From Kappaphycus alvarezii (lineage: Eukaryota; Rhodophyta; Florideophyceae; Gigartinales; Solieriaceae): a stretch of 64,000 nucleotides of DNA. The notes under the pieces are model-generated. The model worked only from the letters and a program-made list of their open reading frames with translations, had not been told where the DNA came from and did no database searches. The stretch lies in the NCBI GenBank assembly GCA_002205965.3, contig NADL03000522.1:186001-250000 (forward strand), read 5' to 3'. Both the position numbers and the translations under genes were made by a program. Each line of letters begins with the position of its first letter. Position 1 is the stretch's first letter. Below are positions 31,871-44,041 of this stretch, one piece after another.

Positions 31871-33805
31871 TCACAGTGAAACAATCGAAACAGCTCCCTC
31901 TTAAAAATACAAATTTTTCATCTTTCTTAACCGAATTGGCTTCCTAGTGCAATAAATGTTCGTATGTTATTTCATATATATGCTGTAACTTGTGCATCAT
32001 AATATCAGACTTTTCCTTGTAACATCCTTCTTTTGCTGAAATTCTCATCAAATAAACTTGCTGACTCTGTCCCCTTACAAATATTTACAGTAGTCGTAAT
32101 TTTGAATTTTTTCTCGTAGCTTAGTTTGTGGACAGCATCGCAAAGTACTGCTCGTAAAGGATTGGCACATGGATTACTTTTCGTCTTCAGTACGGCGACA
32201 ATTTCGAAAGAACCTTGCTATTACAGTACTGCCGAGGCTACCATCTAACAGAAATATAAACTTGATTATTGTCTAGATATTTTTCGATAATTTGAGCGTT
32301 TTATGTAAAACCTGAATTGAAACTACGTTTTGTTCTCCGGGAAGGAATAATTAGAACAGAAAATAGTTCAATCATCGTTTACCTTGTGTGTGAATTAACG
32401 TCCACACCTGATAGTACCAAAACTAATTTTTTAAGGACTGTAAGCTCTTCTAATCCGACAAAAATTCAACATCTCTATCATTTTTTGCCTTTCTGCAGAC
32501 ATAAAGTGTAAATTATGTCTTCACAATGGTAATTTGATATAAACTCAATTCCTGTAAATAAATCTTCTTCGGGCCGATAATTGCGCATTAACCGTAGTCA
32601 TAGACGTGATAGAGCGAGAAAAAGGAGAAGTTTCCGAGATCCTTTCTGTACCTGCAAAATATTGAGAAGGCAATGCAAACTACCAAGACGTTGAACCTTT
32701 GAGGCCGGCAAATTCAATATCCAACCTTGCCGTGATGCCTCTATTTACGTTAAAGAGCATTTAATAAACAGAGGTTTCATAGATATTCTGAGTTGAAGGC
32801 CGAAAATCCAGAGGGGCCTCTCTCGAGACTTTTGGTCAGAACCTCCGTACCCCTGGATACCAGATATGCAAGGAAAGGTTTCAGATTGCCAAGAAAAAGA
32901 AAAAGGACACCATGGATAGAACCAATTAGCTTAATCCGCTTCTAAATATTCGGCTTATAATGTTCAAGCGTTTAAGATCACGCTGCCGAGACCACCTTAT
33001 TAATCTGAGGAGTCAGTTTCGCACAAAAGAGTTAAAGATCCACCGAAAAAAGCAAGCTTTAATATTCGAACGTTGCCCTTATTGAACTAATATGTTATGA
33101 AATTGGGGACCTAGGGGTTCATTTTGTGTTACAGATAAGCTAATTGATACCCAATCATCCTATATGGTACCGTGTGCTACTATCAGTGTCTTCCTGAAGC
33201 AACGGGATGGTGGCTTGATTATTCGTATTTGTGCTTCCCTTGAATCGAAACTAAATGCTGAGGTAAAACTCTAACAGTGAAAGTATTTTCTACCTTCTTT
33301 CAAGTTCCAGCGGGGATCTCCATACGACCCCCATTTGTCAAGGGTACTTTTTCTTCAATTTATATCGAGTATAAACATATGTTTGTGACATTCCTACTGA
33401 CACCAACCCAGAGGTCTTTATACCATATTTCACCAATGTACTGTGAAACATTGAATTGTCCTAGAAGATTACGAAAATTTGTACGTAATATACGTACTGT
33501 ATTCTGTTTACCGTATTTTCTGATAACAACATTCAAACTGTAGTCCAAACTCGTTGGTGATCAACTTTGACCAATGCATTGATGGATAGGACCCTAAACT
33601 AAAACTGTGCATTCACGTATATTGTTGGGACAAGCCATAGTGGCATCTCATTTACTCATAAAAAAGGCTTGCTCGGTTCAAAAAGGAACTGTTTGGAAAT
33701 TATCAACTAGTTGTAAAGCAAGAAAGTGTGCAAAGAGTACTCAGAGAACAACTACTCAGACAGGCTACGGGTGACAACCTGCTGCGCTTGCCCACATTCG
33801 ATGAG
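31871..33805. other. AT-rich stretch without recognisable gene
   Basis: Only short ORFs (for example 33,277-33,543, 88 codons plus) with no domains, no second copy in the window and no LINE or LTR landmarks that I can see. Could include the unrecognised 3' LTR of TyA-2. Confidence 0.45.
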
Positions 33806-33808
33806 CGC

Positions 33809-34350
33809 CTACTGCTGCTTCGTACGTTCCCAGCTTCTCAATAGCATCTCCTTCATAGGGAATAGTAGCATGGCCTTGCAAAGCTTTTTGGAGAATGAGC
33901 TGGAAGCCAAGAATGATGCAGCTGCGATGTTAATTGTGGAGGTGATCCCAATTCCAAGAATGGGATTTTCGCGTCCCGGCTTTAAGTGGCAACTGAGGGG
34001 GGAAAGCGGGGCATCTTTATTGGGATGTATGGATTGGCTGGAACTCATTTGGAGTCGCACATGAATTTAATATTAAATACATGAACCGACGGTCGAAGTG
34101 GCAACTGTGGTCCTCAGAATATCTCAACGCCTAATATTCCCACTGCCAATTTTTGAACACACCCCTCCATCATCGGGTGGAAATAGTCCGCCCCTTCCTG
34201 GTGCAATACGGGTGCCCTATCTGCAGCAAATAGGACATTTTTGCAGATACCAGTTACGCAATAGATGGATCACTACTTGCTTGTCCTTGAGGTCAACAAT
34301 GGTCTCAAAGAACGTTCTGAGAGAATATTCATGGTTCCTAAAGGGCTGCG
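33809..34350 (-). pseudogene. LINE RT thumb fragment
   Basis: Minus strand, in order: a VLHQEGADYFHPMMEGCVQKL segment, then GIGITSTINIAAASFLASS, the conserved thumb end (usual form GGLGI.S..D.A..AFLAS). The same landmarks are at 15.6-16.0 kb and 56.1-56.45 kb. Confidence 0.72.
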
Positions 34351-34479
34351 TGGTAAAATCATTAGCACCGCCGGGTTAGTTTAAGACAGTCGTACCCTCG
34401 CTTTTTTAGCTTGATCCCGTCTGAGTAAAGACGCTTTACCGATTCTGGCGAGGCTATAGGAGAGTGGAGCCTTCAACCC

Positions 34480-34900
34480 GATATCCTCTTTGAATGCGGG
34501 GCGAAATGCCAAGCAGAGAGGATATAAATCCTTTATCGCGACCTCCACCAGAGGTAGGCTCGTTCCTCTGCCAATCTCTACTCTTGGAAGGTAGCATCTG
34601 GATGCATGTACAGTGCTAAATGACGTGGCAAGGAAAGTGGCCGTGAGGGTACTGGAGACGTACAGAAAGGTTCGAGGGGTTTTGATGCAAAGGCACGCCA
34701 CAGCAGCCGCCATTTCCAATGCGGCCTGCTTGATGGGCGGCCTGAAGATAGCATTTTAGGAAGCGTCGTTCCTTCCCCATTACTGTGCCGGTATACCCTT
34801 TTTGAGTCGACTTTGGTTGTCTGGAAAACCACGGAATAGACCGGATATATCTTCCAAGAGTAAAACACCCAAACCTTTTCTCCAGAGACCACCAGACAGT
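34480..34900 (+). pseudogene. LINE-1 family C-terminus and 3' end, plus strand
   Basis: Plus-strand frame: YKSFIATSTRGRLVPLPISTLG, a stop in place of the usual Trp, HLDACTVLNDVARK, RVLETYRKVR, then the ORF stop near 34,757, 3' UTR and terminal tag AAACACCCAAACC. It lies tail-on to the minus-strand fragment at 33.8-34.35 kb. Confidence 0.8.
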
Positions 34901-35005
34901 ACACTTCGGCAGCAGCAGTAAACGTGAAATTCACAGCTTTTGGCATCCACAGATAGAATTATTTCGATCTATTTGACACATTGCTCGTGGTTCCCGTTGC
35001 ACCCG

Positions 35006-35290
35006 TCATCGTGGTACCACAATTAAAGTTAAATCTTTCCCAAATATTCCTCCTCCCCATCCTCTAAACTCAAGATATCTTGCATTTTGAGGATAACAGG
35101 GTGCAGCACCACGTCGAACAGGAGACTCCAGAAGTTTTCTCCCAGTTTCGTCCCGGAGACGCTTTCTATGATGAGACGGCCAATCCGAAGCGGTGCGGGC
35201 CGATTTGCGTAGAATTGCGAGACCCAAGACTGTAAATTTAGGAGCAGCTTTCTCATGGCTTTCAGAAAAGCGGGAATTCTGCACATATCA
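35006..35290 (-). pseudogene. LINE RT palm fragment
   Basis: Minus-strand open frame 35,286-35,029: WVSQFYANRPAPLRIG, IIESVSGTKLGENFWSLLFDVV, LHPVILKMQDIL. This matches the palm segment where active elements read G..QGDPLG.LLF; QGDP has become LGEN, so it is inactive. The same segment is at about 16,400 in block A. Confidence 0.78.
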
Positions 35291-35559
35291 AACCGCTCCT
35301 GAGATCTACCGCCAACAGCCCATACGTTGGAACACTGCAGTACTCCTGAACAAATCTTCGGATTGCTCTTGTGACTGTTTTGGTACCCGAATCTGTACCG
35401 GTACCTACTTGAAGAGGTTGGAGATGGTCTGCTCGCTTTGGGGATACTAGCTTCAATAGACGGCTACAGATCAACCTGGGCGGCGTGTTCACAATGGCGA
35501 TTGGCCCAGGTCACATTTCTTTTAATAGGGTAAATCGTCGGGAGAAGAGATAATTAGAA
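35291..35559. other. Short unassigned stretch
   Basis: Probably continues the decayed LINE RT upstream part on the minus strand, but no landmark is readable. Confidence 0.3.
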
Positions 35560-35960
35560 ACAGCTACCCCAAGAAGGACGTGTTGCAAGCGACAAAAGTG
35601 CTACCGTGGTATAGTTGAACGAACAAAAAGGAGTGGTCAAGGAAGAAAATTGAGAGGGCTACAAGAAAGTATGGAAGTGGCAGGGTCTACCACTGATGCT
35701 CTGTGACCAGCGTAGGAAACATTTTTCTTTGGTCTGAAGTTGACTCTCGTTTCCTACTTTTCGGGACTTGACTTGAAGTCTTCTGCCAGCTTGCTTGACC
35801 TCCACAAGTAGAAACCAGCTTACTCAGCTTATATAGACTTTTAACGAACCCTAAAATCTTAAACAAACATGCTAGGTACCATAAAATGCATCAAGTAGAA
35901 TCTTGTGAATGAGAAATACTAACAGCAGATACTCTCAGGATAAATATATTTATTTTCCTT
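35560..35960 (-). repeat. LTR-like sequence, TyA type, minus strand
   Basis: Reverse complement shows GGTACCT...AAGTCTATATAAGCTGAGT, GACTTCAAGTCAAGTCCCGA and the GGTAGACCCTGCC stretch seen at 48,980. It follows the acidic ORF of copy c in the same order as copies a and d. Confidence 0.65.
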
Positions 35961-35994
35961 GTAATCTTAGTCTTCTAGATCGGAGCCAAAAATT

Positions 35995-36600
35995 CCTCTA
36001 AAATATCCATTCCACCCAAGCGGTCCCCAAAAATATCCCGAGCGGCTTACAATTCTCTTTTTTCTCCTGGGAGATATCTAAACCACTAGAGATGCCGCCA
36101 CCCGGTTCCAGCGTCGGGAACATCTCGCCCATACTGTCCGGCCCTCGCCCAATCGTTCCAATGCTTTCCATTTCTCCTTTCATCTCATCCTCCTCGTCCT
36201 CCTCTTCTTCCTTTTCTTAATTCTCCTCTTCACCATTGTCCCAAGAGTCAGAAATAACGAATGCTCCCTCAGTCTCTCCTCCACTCTCCACATCAGCTCC
36301 CCAACGTCTTACACTAGTGGCTCCCACGGGTCCACAAAGTCCTACTCACCTTCCGATCCTTCCACTTCATCCTCAGACTTCTCCTCTTCTTCTGCCTTAT
36401 CTCCCTCTACCTCCCCTCTACCTCTTCTTCCTCCTCGAAAGAATGCCTGCGGACCCACTCCCGAAAACGTTCCCGGTCTATTCTTCTACAACAATCATTG
36501 TAGTTGGCTCGTCCTGTGGCCATCAACGGGGGAGAGAGGAGAAGATGGCGACCTCTGAATGACTTGGTTATGGTAAGGGAAAGGCGGACGTTGGTCATGT
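35995..36600 (-). pseudogene. Acidic-ORF repeat, copy c
   Basis: ATG at 36,598: MTNVRLSLTITKSF..., then ANYNDCCRRIDRERFREWVRR and a FEEEEEVE run. After frame changes the acidic part (36,240-36,190) is followed by a C-terminal segment GMESIGTI...MGEMFPTLEPGG..SGLDI (36,183-35,998). Copy d has GMESVGVGP...VVPTLEPH..IFSSLDI at the same place, which shows that a full protein of about 190-200 residues once existed. No family recognised. Confidence 0.62.
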
Positions 36601-37190
36601 AGAGGACAAAAAAGGGTGAGCCGATGAGGTAGTCGATGTCCGCACCTTCTAAAATTTACATGGCCTTGGACGAAAAAAACATTTTAGGCTATGATAAAGC
36701 TTTGAATTTGCATACAAGCAAAGCAATAACTAGAAATCCGCTTGATGAAACATCGGAAATGAATTTGGAGGACAAAGCGGATCACGAGTCGAAAGATTTC
36801 TCCTAGTAGATCTCAGAACCGCGTAAGAGCTTACCTATCAGCGGTTGGGCGACCTTCAATTTTCGATCCATCCCATGCATGTTACTATGGGAACAGCAAT
36901 TTATGAGTGACACTAATTTGGAAGTAAATGAATCCATGGATACAAGTGATGTAATCAAGAGCTAATGTTATGAATTAACATTGATTTAGATTAATTCTTA
37001 AACCTGAATAGCGCCTAAAAAGAAAAATATTAATTAACCACCAGTGCTTTCTGGGGTTAATCTAGCAGCCTCGGCCCTCTTACTCCGACCATCTCTGGGC
37101 TTTATTCTACTCTTCCGGATTGCTGAGTTTCTACGCTTGTAATATGGTATTCGAAGACCTGTTGCCTAGCTGAACTTACTAAACATCAAT
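36601..37190. other. Upstream part of copy c, then unassigned
   Basis: 36,601-36,830 aligns (minus strand) with the shared leader of copies a and b (GCAAATTCAAAGC and GTCCTCCAAATTCA). 36,830-37,190 shows nothing recognisable. Confidence 0.5.
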
Positions 37191-37198
37191 TCCGTACA

Positions 37199-37702
37199 TT
37201 AATCCTCGTAGATCGACGGGTAAAGCGGCGGCATTCTCTTCCAATCATTGATTTTTGCCATAAACTCAGAACATGATGTAGAAAATCGTACAAACCTATT
37301 TTTTCTCGCTTTCGAAACCTTTATACTGTCCCAGTGAAATTCTTCCAGCCTTGAAACAGTCTCCAAAAAAATCATCACACTTTTCACAATTTCCGACGGA
37401 ATTTCGACCATGCTCGATTGGGAACTCTCCGAAGATTCGTAGCTTGATTCCCCTTGTATGTCAGTTAGGAGTGTCGAAAACTTCAGTCGAGTTTCTTGGA
37501 GTAATGTAGAAGTTGATTTACATTCCTCGCTTTCTTGGGCCTTTTACATAGTTCTTTTTTTAATTGATTTCCTTGCAATCGAGCTTAATTCACATTTACC
37601 ACGTCTGCGATAAAATAGGGTACAGTCATGCGCAATTTCAATTGAAGAAATAAGGGTTCCTAGGAGTTCCTGGATTACATTTCTTTCAATTAAAATCTTC
37701 AT
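37199..37702 (-). pseudogene. Unrecognised single-copy gene relic, 3' exon
   Basis: From ATG at 37,702 to stop at 37,199 (168 codons) the minus-strand frame is open except for one TAA near codon 48. It reads like a real protein: MKILIERNVIQELLGTLISS start, a Ser-rich linker (SSYESSESSQSS), a helical stretch (EIVKSVMIFLETVSRLEEFHW), end PPLYPSIYED. No repeat copy exists in the window, unlike almost all surroundings. Two GTAAGT donor-like sites lie just upstream. Function unknown. Confidence 0.5.
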
Positions 37703-37968
37703 GTCATCAACTTACAAGATCCATTCCTGCTCAGCCTAAATACTCTCGAAAAAAAAGTTCCTTCCGTCTAAATTCTTAGCTTATCCCGCAACCTTTACCA
37801 TTTGTGTTAAAAAACCCAGGCCATTCCGTTCCGTGTGTGGAATTCGAACACTTTTCAGAACTTGGAACATTAAACTTACGAGTTCGGATCCTGTGAAAAT
37901 GTGGAAGAGTTACATCTCAGGCTCAGTCAATTCTTCAACGAAATTATAGTAGTTACCGGAAAAGTGAA

Positions 37969-38640
37969 TCAGTTCTCACCAAGCTTCTTATACGGTAATA
38001 GAATAAATTTGCATGACACAAGCTGCACTGTCCTAGAGCTTTGATAATAAGAATTGCCGGTGTTCACTGAAACTGTCTCACAAAAAAGTAAAATCTCAAG
38101 AGTATATATCACAATACGAAAGACGGCTAAGTTTGGTAGCGATAATGTCATTTGACTCTTTTTCACAATTTGAACCATATCTTGCCGTATTTCAGTACCG
38201 AACTTTACGTCGCGATCAATTCTCTCAACAGAACACGATATGATGTTGAAAATGGCAGATAGATCATTAACCATCCTTTCCGCCAAGATTGACGTAGTCG
38301 AAAGCAAACCCATTTCCATTTGTTCTAAATTGCTGCTTCCTTTGATTTTTCCTCGCTATCAAGGTCTCCTTCCAGAGCGTAGCGTCGCTGGGACATAATT
38401 CAAAGCAGCGCATTTATCTGGAAAAGACGCAATAAGCTGCGTGTACGGCAAGAATGAAAACAAAGTGAAACATTCGAGGTATCACTTGATATTAAACGAA
38501 ATATTCTCCGCAAAAATGGATCCTTCGCCATCAAGCTCGACGCAAATATCCGGAATTCTTGCCAAGCGAAATATTTTTTCTGTGATCTCCTTCTTTTTTG
38601 CGGAATTAACAACTGTTAGTCTGTATCAGTGACACGTTTT
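37969..38640 (-). pseudogene. Unrecognised single-copy gene relic, central part
   Basis: Minus-strand frame from about 38,600: a KKKEITEKIFRLARIPDIC segment, then VELDGEGSIFAENISFNIK-stop, then YLECFTLFSFLPYTQLIASF, two stops, then NLEQMEMGLLSTTSILAER...ISCSVERIDRDVKFG to 37,969. The long stretches of natural-looking protein sequence separated by single stops suggest a recently lost gene. Domain not recognised; its link to the 3' part is inferred from strand and adjacency. Confidence 0.45.
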
Positions 38641-39257
38641 CCAAAAAATCTTCGGACTGCAAGCAAAGTTTCTCTTCTCGCTTCCTTTAGATCACAGCAA
38701 AGTTTCTTCCTCTAATTATTTTTCCTGATTCTTCTAGATCCCTCCGAAAATGGCAAAGTATCTACCTCTGGTTTTTTTTGTGATAAGCACGGTTTCTTCT
38801 TCCGTGTCTTTTCTGTGAGCAACAATATTTTTATTTTTCGGTAAAACCCAGCACTTGTTGTTTTTTCAATGCACGGAAGGATTAAACGACTCGTATTGCA
38901 ATAACGCAAAAATGTGGCGATCTATTTTGCCGTAACAACGAATATCTGCAGCCCGAACCACTTTATTCTGTCAAATAATCATCCGATTCGCCGCGTCATC
39001 TCAAATTGACGACCTCTTCCGCCTTTCCTCATGAATACAGGGGCCCACTTTACTCTATTCCCCTAATTTTGTCGTTTTTTTTCGGGCATGTCCATAGAGA
39101 TAAAATAATATGAGAAGTTGTTATAACTCTACCTCTTTCATAAGAATAGGAGCATGAAGAATAGAGAATCAGGGTCATTTTAAACTATAATTTTAATTGT
39201 CACCATGATCATCTCGCTGAAGGCCTAATCTATAGCGTTACCGTGACTCTTATTTCA

Positions 39258-39509
39258 TCACGGAGCTGCGTAAATCTCATAATAATACACTCTTTTCAGA
39301 TGATTTATGAGTTTCAAAGAAATAGTGCTTTCAAATTCGAACGTTAAATCTTCCAACATATACGCCACTTTTTTGTCTGACTTGAGGAAATGCTTTTCAG
39401 TAAACTTTCTTCCAGTAATGCTTATTTTCTGAAATGAATTTTTCAAATACTGAAAAGACATTCCAATACTGTAATCACATTCTTCTGTAAGGCTAACGGT
39501 TTTTTCCAT
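39258..39509 (-). pseudogene. Unrecognised ORF, possibly the 5' part of the same relic
   Basis: 83 codons, MEKTVSLTEECDYSIGM start, then a Lys-rich helical stretch and end YYYEIYAAP. No domain, signal peptide or second copy found. It lies upstream of, and on the same strand as, the 37.2-38.6 kb relic. Confidence 0.35.
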
Positions 39510-39699
39510 ACTGTAATTATACTGCCCCTGACAGTAGTGCGGTACAGAGATTACTGTTAATTTTTCTAATTATCTTGAGTATCCCTGCCAGGGTCTGTGG
39601 GAGGGTGCAGTACTGTTAACTGTCCATTATTTTTACCTGCACTGGAGTGTACCGGTACCTACTGTAAGCTAATGCATGTATGCTCTACTGTAGTTCACT

Positions 39700-40400
39700 C
39701 ACTTTAGAGACATACGCCGCATCAAACCCCCCTCTCCGACCTTAGCGTACAGCAAGGACCATATTCCGTTAAACACACGCCGCGTTAATGGACCATCTAA
39801 ATGCTGCGTGTCGCTTGACAGGCCTGCCAGGTACATTTTAATTCGTACGAATGCTGTGTTATTCGTTTGGCGGAATATTGACATATGGTTGAATGCAAGT
39901 TCATACTGTCGGACTTCCACCCATCGCTCCCCTACGATTTACACCTAGCTATGAAAGGCTACCAGTAGCTATGAAGGGTTACACGGGGGAGACTTTTGGA
40001 GGAACTTGTCTCGTTTTGCCCTGGTCCTAGCATAGAGTAATGCATGTCACGAATTCGATGCAATCTTTCCTGGGGTTATTGGGTTGGAAATCTTCCCAGT
40101 TACTGATGTGATCTAAAAATCAAATAGATGCACCTTTGCCGTGTCTCCGCTGTGGCACCTTTATCATGTTATCGCTTGTCCAAAAGTTCGCGTCCACTAC
40201 TAGAGATACGTATGTGGCCATCAAATGACGTATTTGGATACAAAATGACGTATTACCTCCAGCACAGGAAAACGGAGAGCCAGTACCCTATCTGGATAAA
40301 TTGTGATGGTCAGCGAGTGTAGAACGCGAAATCATTCATATGTACTGCATCACTGTTTTTTGTCAGTAGTGATTTCGTTTTGATCATACGGTAGGGGGAT
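39700..40400. repeat. Duplicated block, second copy of 4,531-5,400
   Basis: See the 4.5-kb entry. This copy lacks the plus-strand LINE-1 end and adjoins a minus-strand LINE-1 end. Confidence 0.7.
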
Positions 40401-40409
40401 GTGAGGGTG

Positions 40410-40730
40410 AAAAAGTTTGGGTGTTTTACTATTGGAAGATATATCTGATCTATCCCATGGTTTTCCAGACAACCAAAATCGACTCTAAAAGGGTATATCG
40501 ACAAAGTAATGGGAAGGAGATATGCTCCCTAAAATGCTACCTTCAGGCCAGCCATCAAGCAGGCCGCATTGGACATGACGGCTGCTGCGGAGTGCCATTG
40601 TATCAAAACCCTCCGAACCTTTCCGTACGTCTCCAGTGCCCTCACAGCCACGTTCCTTGCCACATCATTTAGCACTGCACATGCATCCGGATGACACCCT
40701 CCAAGAGTCGAGATTGGCACAGGCACGAGC
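40410..40730 (-). mobile_element. LINE-1 family C-terminus and 3' end
   Basis: Open minus-strand frame 40,726-40,529: PVPISTLGGCHPDACAVLNDVARNVAVRALETYGKVRR..., ending AGLKVAF. The segment matches the typical LINE end LGGWHPDA (Trp is Cys here). 3' UTR at 40,528-40,410 ends in the shared tag. The cleanest copy of this C-terminus in the window. Confidence 0.85.
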
Positions 40731-40765
40731 TATGAGGGGTGATTAAATTTTTAGCTCATCCTTCG

Positions 40766-41191
40766 TGAAACAAAGAGGGATGCAGGCGGGGCGCTGCTAA
40801 AGGAACAGTAGAGGCGATGGTAAAGGGTTTCAGAAAGTTGGGGGCAAAGGATGTTTGGAGTGTACCTGGATTCCCACAAGAATCCAGATGAGTCCCCCTC
40901 TTATAGACAGTACAGTAGCTCTACTCTAGAAATTCTATACTTTGTTAGCTCAGTAGAACTTACTAGAAAGTAGAGGTGTAAGTATAGAATTGTACTATCT
41001 AGAATATAACTACGTAAATAAAACGATGACGTGGTGCTCCACGTCAAATAAAAATAATGAAGGAAAATCAAATTTCTAAAATCATTCAAGACGGTACAGT
41101 TTTTCTGTTACACTACTGTTTAATAGAGAACTGGAATAGCGACAGCGAACAAGTCTCTATTACACAGTGGAATAACAGAGACATTGTTACA
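40766..41191 (-). repeat. 3' LTR of the second chromovirus
   Basis: On the minus strand starts TGTAACAATG and ends GTTTCA; preceded by the purine tract GGGGGAGGGAATAG. A related LTR in the other orientation is at 46,822-47,283. Confidence 0.85.
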
Positions 41192-41223
41192 CTATTCCCT
41201 CCCCCGGACTGTTGACGTTCTCG

Positions 41224-42789
41224 TCAATGATACTGCGGGAGTATATTAGGTTTCCGAATATACTCTTGGAAAGTTTCCGCTACTAAAGCAGATCCATCTT
41301 TCGTAACGTCAACAAAGTCCTTTGTTGGTCGCCACTCCGCCTCATGACATGGCACACCACGCATCAAAACCAAGAACTTGAAACCGCGTCCAACCTTTTT
41401 GTGATCCAAGATAACCTCAACTTCCTGTTCTGGTCCACCAAGCAGTTCAAGCGGTGCAGGTGCAGGAGGAATGAGCAAAGCAATGTCATCGGGCTGCTCC
41501 AAATGTGGTGTGGTGTGAATGATATGAATTACTGGATGGATTCTAAAATGAGCAGGGAGATCCAGTCGAACAGCATTCTTACCAATTATCTCCTTAACCA
41601 AAAATGGCCCATATCTGCGTGCACCAAGCTTCTTAGAATCCTTGGACCTAGAATAAACATCCGTAAAAAAACGATTGATCCATAGCTTTGAACCGACTTT
41701 ATAATCTGGAACCTTGTATCGCCTTGAAGCATATGCAGCTTGCCGAGCTTTTGCCACTTTGTAGGCAAATTGCGCATCCTCAAGAGAAACCTTGAGCTTG
41801 GCACGAAATTCGTCTAAACTCTGAAGAGGTATGCTGCTGCTAGCCAAGGATTTTAATGGCGATTTAGGTGTCCATCCTAAGTCAAGCTCAAATGGTGACA
41901 TACCCAGATCATCGCTCACAGCCGAGTTGTACGCAAATTCTGCAGAAGGGAGCAGTTCATCCCATTCATCCTGGTGATTTGAGCAATAGAAACGGAGATA
42001 GCTCTCGTTCATCCTACTCATAATCTCGGAAACACCATACTTTTTTGGGTGTCTAGTTGTAGACATTCTTAATTTCACCCCACATAGATTCATTAGTGCC
42101 TTCCAAAACTTTGACATGAACTTGCTGTCCCTATCTGAAGTCAAATCATCCGGCAATCCGTTGTTCTTGGAGATGTTCGCGAAGAAGTCTCGAGCCGTGT
42201 CCTCAGAAGTATCTGATGTTTTAGATTTCAGAAAATGGACTCGACGAGTAAGTCGATCAACCAAAGTCTTGATCGCATCATGACCGCTCCTCATCAGGGG
42301 TAGCCTCACAATGAAATCTGTAGCTAATGATCCCCATCTGCGGTCAGGCAACTCCAGTGACATTGGATCAGTCAACTTTTTTTGATTAGAGTCCTTATAC
42401 TGCTGACACGTGAGACATCCTTGACAATACTTTCGAACATACCGGCTCTTATGTTTCCAATGGAAGTTATCCAATCTGGACAGGTCCTTTGCAAATATAA
42501 AATGTCCACCAACTTTCGAGTCGTGAGCAATTTGCAAAATATACGAAACTGACCTTCTTGGTACGCACAATTTTACATTGTAAAACAGCCTCGAACCATC
42601 TTTTCGGAACATCGGCAGAATTCTTTCAAGTTTCTGCTCCTGAACCGTATCCTCAGGCCACTCTCCTTCCGTGGCTTTTACGACTGGACCAAAGAACTGG
42701 TCGTCATCATACCGAGGATTGATCTGATCAACATCAAAGTAGGGAACTTCAACGTCATTCACTGAGACGTCACGATCTCCTCTCGCCAC
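41224..42789 (-). CDS. pol: Integrase-chromodomain frame of the second chromovirus
   Basis: 521 codons, open. Zinc finger HDSKVGGHF...CLTCQQYKDSN; catalytic LATDFIVRLP, DRDSKFMSKFW and SEIMSRMNESY (D, D, E all present); GPF module RRYGPFLVKEIIGKNAVR; chromodomain EVEVILDHKKVGRGFKFL...HEAEWRP..DFVD in the same frame. This shows how the chromodomain should join the integrase in the first element. Upstream domains are broken, so the element as a whole is dead. Confidence 0.88.
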   Translation of the reverse strand: MARGDRDVSVNDVEVPYFDVDQINPRYDDDQFFGPVVKATEGEWPEDTVQEQKLERILPMFRKDGSRLFYNVKLCVPRRSVSYILQIAHDSKVGGHFIFAKDLSRLDNFHWKHKSRYVRKYCQGCLTCQQYKDSNQKKLTDPMSLELPDRRWGSLATDFIVRLPLMRSGHDAIKTLVDRLTRRVHFLKSKTSDTSEDTARDFFANISKNNGLPDDLTSDRDSKFMSKFWKALMNLCGVKLRMSTTRHPKKYGVSEIMSRMNESYLRFYCSNHQDEWDELLPSAEFAYNSAVSDDLGMSPFELDLGWTPKSPLKSLASSSIPLQSLDEFRAKLKVSLEDAQFAYKVAKARQAAYASRRYKVPDYKVGSKLWINRFFTDVYSRSKDSKKLGARRYGPFLVKEIIGKNAVRLDLPAHFRIHPVIHIIHTTPHLEQPDDIALLIPPAPAPLELLGGPEQEVEVILDHKKVGRGFKFLVLMRGVPCHEAEWRPTKDFVDVTKDGSALVAETFQEYIRKPNILPQYH

Positions 42790-44005
42790 GTGAGGTGCTC
42801 GGGATAATTCCAGGCTTCAGTGTGATGGGAAAGGTTCAGAAGTTACATAGAGTTTCTGACCAACGAGATTCTTTCCGACTCAGGTTCAGTTTTGTGAAGA
42901 AGCTCTTAAGCACCTGGTTGTCTGTGAAAATTTCAAAACCAGAAACTTCAAGATAGCACCTGAATCTTCCCAGAAAACTATTCAAACCCAGAAGCTCTCT
43001 GTCATTTGCAGTGTAGTCCGACTCAGTTGGTGAAAGTTTCTTTGAATAGAAAGAAATTACACGATCCCTTCCATTCTCATCTTACTGTGTTAGAGTTCCA
43101 CCGACAGCAAACTGTGAAGCATCTACATGACCACGAAATGGCTTTTTCGAATTAGGAGAAACTAGGGTTGGAGCCAATGTCATCGCTTCCTTTAGCTTCT
43201 GGAAAGCTTTATCATACTGTCGATCCAATTTGCCTATAACTCGACCTTTCTTTGTCAGATCTGTGGGAGGTGTGCAGCAATTGCAGAGAACTTCGGAATG
43301 AACCTACTGAAAAACTGTGTAAGACCTAAGAAACTTCTCAACTCCATTAGAGATTCAGGTTTCGGCCAAGTTTGCAGCACTTTGTCCTTCTCAGGATTGA
43401 CACGAATGTCGTCCTTCCTGACTATTAAATTCAAAAACTCCAGCTCAGTCTGAAAGAAAGAGCATTTCTTTGGAAAGATGTACAACTTGTGATCCTTAAG
43501 TGTCTTTACTATAATTTCCAGATGTTTGTAATGTTCTTCCTCATTCTTACTGAATATAAGAAGATCACACATATAGACAACCAAGAATACATCGATGCAA
43601 TCCTAGAAGATCTGGTTCATCAAAGTTTGGAATGTAGCAGGAGCGTTGCAAAGTCCCATTGGCATAACAAGATATTCAAATTGCCCATAATTTGTATTGA
43701 ACGCAGTCTTTTCTTTTTCCTTCGGTTTCACGCTTATCTGATGGAATTTCATTTTCAGATCAAGCTTGGAAAAAATCTCGCATCTCCAATTCGATCGAAA
43801 ATTTCATCAAAACTGGGAGTGGAGCATTATTCTTTTTGGTGATGCGATTCAAAGCGCGATAATCGACAACACCTCTAAGTTTTCCATCCTTTCCTTTCAC
43901 AAAGATAAACGGCGCTCGATATGGCGATTTAGTGCACCTGCTCTTCCCTTTCCTCAAAAGAGACTCGACGTACCCTTTTGCTGCCCTAAGTTCGGATGGG
44001 GACAA
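42790..44005 (-). pseudogene. RT and RNase H remnants of the second chromovirus
   Basis: RT start at 44,005 (SPSELRAAKGYVESLL, RGVVDYRALNRIT); 43,584-43,255 carries VVYMCDLLIFS, where YIDD has become YMCD, so a catalytic Asp is lost; thumb with RSFLGL. RNase H lies in 43,250-42,800, read across stops. Confidence 0.82.
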
Positions 44006-44041
44006 CTGGAATAAAGGTCGATTAGATGCCTTTGTTCCTTC

